In this document: positions 61,500 to 64,000 of the stretch, piece after piece
How positions within the stretch are numbered: the first letter of the stretch is position 1
Layout: every line of letters begins with the position of its first letter
From: Brachynemurus nebulosus
Taxonomy: Eukaryota; Arthropoda; Insecta; Neuroptera; Myrmeleontidae
Assembly: GCA_035578155.1 (NCBI GenBank)
Contig: JAPWDM010000017.1
Span: 4,166,482-4,230,481, forward strand
Length of the DNA stretch: 64,000 bases
Reading direction: 5' to 3'
The notes under the pieces: model-generated
The model's database searches: none
What the model saw: only the letters and a program-made list of their open reading frames with translations
Told to the model about the DNA's origin: nothing
Position numbers and translations under genes: made by a program

Positions 61500-63260
61500 A
61501 TACCCCTGTCGCAGCATCTGCATAACATAGCGAATTTCGAAATATTGGGCACTGGCGGATCTCATCTAAGACCACTGTATCCATTTAAAATAATTCAGCT
61601 TTCTAAGAGTGAAAAGATTTTCAAAATCAGTTGAGTAGTTAATTTTTGGCGCTTTTTCGCATAAGGTGCTTGGCGCATATTAGTGATGAGCAAAATTAGT
61701 CTTGGTCTTGCAGTCTTGTCTTGGTCTTGCATATTTTGCAAGACCAAGACCAAGACCAAGACTGCATTTTGCAAGACCAAGACCAAGACCAAGACTATAA
61801 GTATGGCTGCAAGACCAATACCAAGACTCAAGTGAGCAAGACCAAGACTATAGCAAGAAAAAAGCAAGACTCTTGCTAAATTATTTAAATAGTTTAAAAG
61901 TATAATTAATACCGTAAAGAGAGAAAATTCTGATTTTAGAAGGAAAAAATTCGCTAATAAAGAAATGCAAGAAAGTGCAAGATTTTTAGCAATACCAAGA
62001 ACAAGACCAATACCAAGACTGTATTTTGCAAGACCAAGACCAAGACTCAAACTGCTCTAGCAAGACCAAGACCAAGATTCTTAATGCAAGAACAAGACCA
62101 AGATCAAGACTGCCAAGTCTTGGTCTTGGTCTTGCATTTGCTCATCACTAGCGCATATACCCATCTAAACTAGTTTAGCTTTCTAAGAGTAAAAGAATTT
62201 TCAAAATCGGCTAGGTAATTTATTTTTGATATATTTGGGACCCAAGACCCCGGACGACTTTGTACAGCATAGTGCTATCCACCTAAAATAAGTCAGTTCT
62301 CTAGCAATGAGAAAATATTGAGAATCGATTCGGTAGCTTATTTCTATTATATATAATATAGGATATTTTATCTTTCTAACAGTAAAACTATTTTTAAAAC
62401 CCGTTGTGTAGTTTTCTATGCCGCATTTGCATCCGCAGGACAGTTGTGGATCTCAGATAACATACTGTACTTATCTAAAATAGTTTATCTCTGCAATAGT
62501 GAAAAAGTTTTCAAAATAGGACAGTTATTTTATTTTTGACACTTCTGGGTCCCATGGACTTTGACGGACCTTACATAACGTAATCTATAACTATCTAAAA
62601 TAGTTTAGCTCTCTAACAGCGAAAAAATTTTCAAAATCGGTCGGTTAGTTTGTTTTTGGCGCTTAAAAGATCCCAGGATTCTGGCCGACCTCATTCAACA
62701 TATAAGCTAAATCCATCTAAAATAGTTTACCTCTGTAATAGTGAAAAAATTTTCAAAATCAGTCGGTTATTGTATTTTTGACACTTTTAGATCCAATGGA
62801 CCCTAGCGGACCTTACACAAGGTAATCTATATGTATCTAAAATAGTTTAGCTCTCTAACAGTGAAAAAATTTTCAAAATCGGTCGGTTAGTTTATTGTTG
62901 ACATTTTTGGGTCCCATGGACCTTGGCAGACCTTACATTACGTATTCTATATCTACCTAAAATAGCTTAGCTCTTTGACAGTGAAAAAAATTTCAAAATC
63001 GGTCGCTTATTTTATTTTTAACACTTCTAGATCCAATGGACCTTAGCGGACCTTGCATGAGGTAATCTATATCTTTCTAAAATAGTTTAACTCTCTAACA
63101 GTGAAAAAATTTTCAAAATCGGTCGGTTAGTCTATTTTTAACACTTTTGGGTCCCATGGACCCTGGCGGACCTTACATTACGTACTCTATATCTGTCTAA
63201 AATATCTAAAATAGCTTAGATCTTTGACAGTGAACAAATTTTTAAAATCGATTTAGTTCT
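61500..63260 (-). repeat. HINE-like terminus grown into a ~120-bp satellite array
   Basis: Begins with the family terminus ATACCCCTGTCGCAGCATCT and AGCGAATTTCG, then about eleven units marked by AAAATAGTTTAGCTCTCTAA and GAAAAAATTTTCAAAATCGG. In the last part two unit types alternate: one has AGATCCAATGGACC and AGGTAATCTATAT (about 62785, 63025), the other GGGTCCCATGGACC and ACGTA(T/C)TCTATAT (about 62905, 63145), a dimeric higher-order repeat of about 240 bp. Confidence 0.85.
61681..62150. mobile_element. hAT-like MITE with CAAGAC repeats
   Basis: Ends TAGTGATGAGCAAA at both sides (inverted) flanked by the 8-bp direct repeat GCGCATAT (61673-61680, 62151-62158). An 8-bp duplication with TAGTG-type ends is the hAT pattern. 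The inside is mostly CAAGAC/GTCTTG hexamers (as CAAGACCAAGACCAAGAC runs) plus one non-repetitive middle block (61862-61980). The 151-codon minus frame across it is a repeat translation. Confidence 0.9.
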
Positions 63261-63589
63261 TTAAAATTTTTTTCCTGGCATATAAACATTATTATTATGT
63301 TATCTTACTATAATATTTAATAATATTATATCATGACATTAACTTCATTATCTTGTTCATTTAAAATTCAATAAAAAAATTTAAAAAATCTTCATTACAC
63401 ATGCTTAAAATATTTGGTTAATTTTAATTTAAAAAAATTAGACAGAGATATGGTATTTATAATACCATATTTTGAATTTTGAATAACTACCGTTTGTTTT
63501 ACGTAAAAAAAATGAAATTTTTGTATATGTTATAAGCAACTGAGACAGAAATATAAATTACTTATTACAATGACAAAGAGAGCAAAATA
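63261..63589. other. AT-rich DNA, no feature seen
   Basis: Includes an inverted word GGTATTTATAATACC at about 63452; nothing else. Confidence 0.45.
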
Positions 63590-63863
63590 AGGCAAAAGTG
63601 AAAATTACGATTTTCTCGAAAACTACTTTACATAGAAAGAAAATTATAAGAACATTTTCTTCATAAATTTTTTTTCCTTTTCAACGATGTAAAAATCGAA
63701 CTGTCTTATGATAGGATCGAATGATAAAAAATGGCCAGAAAACCTACTTCTGGGCATCCGACGTGTCTGGCTAACGAACTTAGCCGAGCCAATTCAGAAT
63801 CCAGTCCGCACACAAAATTTCATAAGCGTTAGACGTTTCATTTGAGAGTTATCGTGGGAACAC

Positions 63864-63940
<77 letters not shown>

Positions 63941-64000
63941 TTTAGTGAATATCATTTTCGTATTCTAGGGACCTCAAAACATATTTCTGCCATAGTCCCG
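63590..64000 (-). mobile_element. HINE-like repeat, diverged subfamily, cut by the window end
   Basis: GATTTTCTCGAAAACTACTT, ATCCGACGTGTCTGGCTAAC, CCAGTCCGCACACAAAATTT, GAGAGTTATCGTGGGAACAC, TA core (63866-63937), then TAGTGAATATCATTTTCGTA and CTAGGGACCTCAAAACATAT. Same subfamily as 17960-18377; continues beyond the window. Confidence 0.8.

Noticed and set aside
61595..62050. 151-codon Leu/Gly/Val-rich minus frame resembling a membrane protein
   Set aside because: It is a translation of the CAAGAC hexamers of the hAT-like MITE.

Overview
The window looks like AT-rich arthropod, most likely insect, nuclear DNA. It is dominated by transposable elements and repeats, with long (TA)n tracts nearly everywhere. 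The insect placement rests on a mariner fragment, a Dong/R4-type non-LTR retrotransposon sitting in a TAA microsatellite, TTAGG-like motifs and TATA+TCAGT arthropod core promoters. I found no bacterial operons, rRNA, tRNA or CRISPR, and no host gene I can name. Nearly all recognisable coding capacity belongs to mobile elements.

Layout. 1-7.7 kb: copies of one abundant (TA)n-centred repeat family, called HINE-like here, plus a foldback element nested in it, a dispersed repeat and a truncated mariner. 7.7-17.9 kb: the most striking object, a 10,224-bp almost perfect palindrome bounded by an exact 6-bp direct repeat (GCCAAC). Each arm carries one 129-aa gene of unknown family and one 377-aa C2H2 zinc-finger gene, both with TATA+TCAGT promoters. 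The two arms meet at an array of about 31 bp units. The 6-bp target duplication and 5'-AG termini point to the Maverick/Polinton (adintovirus-like) class, with the middle of the element lost and one end duplicated head to head. 18-36 kb: nested MITEs, a Helitron-like unit, small foldbacks, two further palindromes built on the HINE-like family (31.9-32.4 and 33.6-34.1 kb) and one possible exon on the minus strand at 28.9-29.2 kb. 36-41.6 kb: an apparently intact Dong/R4-like retrotransposon with one long ORF. 41.6-55.6 kb: more HINE-like copies, two TA-flanked elements, GGGAGCGAAC-motif repeats, Harbinger-like and other MITEs, and a perfect 66-bp palindrome. 55.6-64 kb: mostly unassigned AT-rich DNA, a 160-bp tandem repeat, and a 120-bp satellite with dimeric higher-order structure that is interrupted by a hAT-like MITE with an exact 8-bp duplication.

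How the parts relate. The 129-aa and 377-aa genes form a two-gene cassette present twice in mirror image; no polymerase, integrase, ATPase or capsid gene is visible, so the palindrome would depend on an autonomous relative for mobility. The Dong-like ORF contains its own reverse transcriptase and restriction-like endonuclease. The recurring theme is inverted duplication at several scales, from 66 bp to 10 kb, often centred on (TA)n or iterated sequence. All arm comparisons and family assignments were made by eye without database searches.
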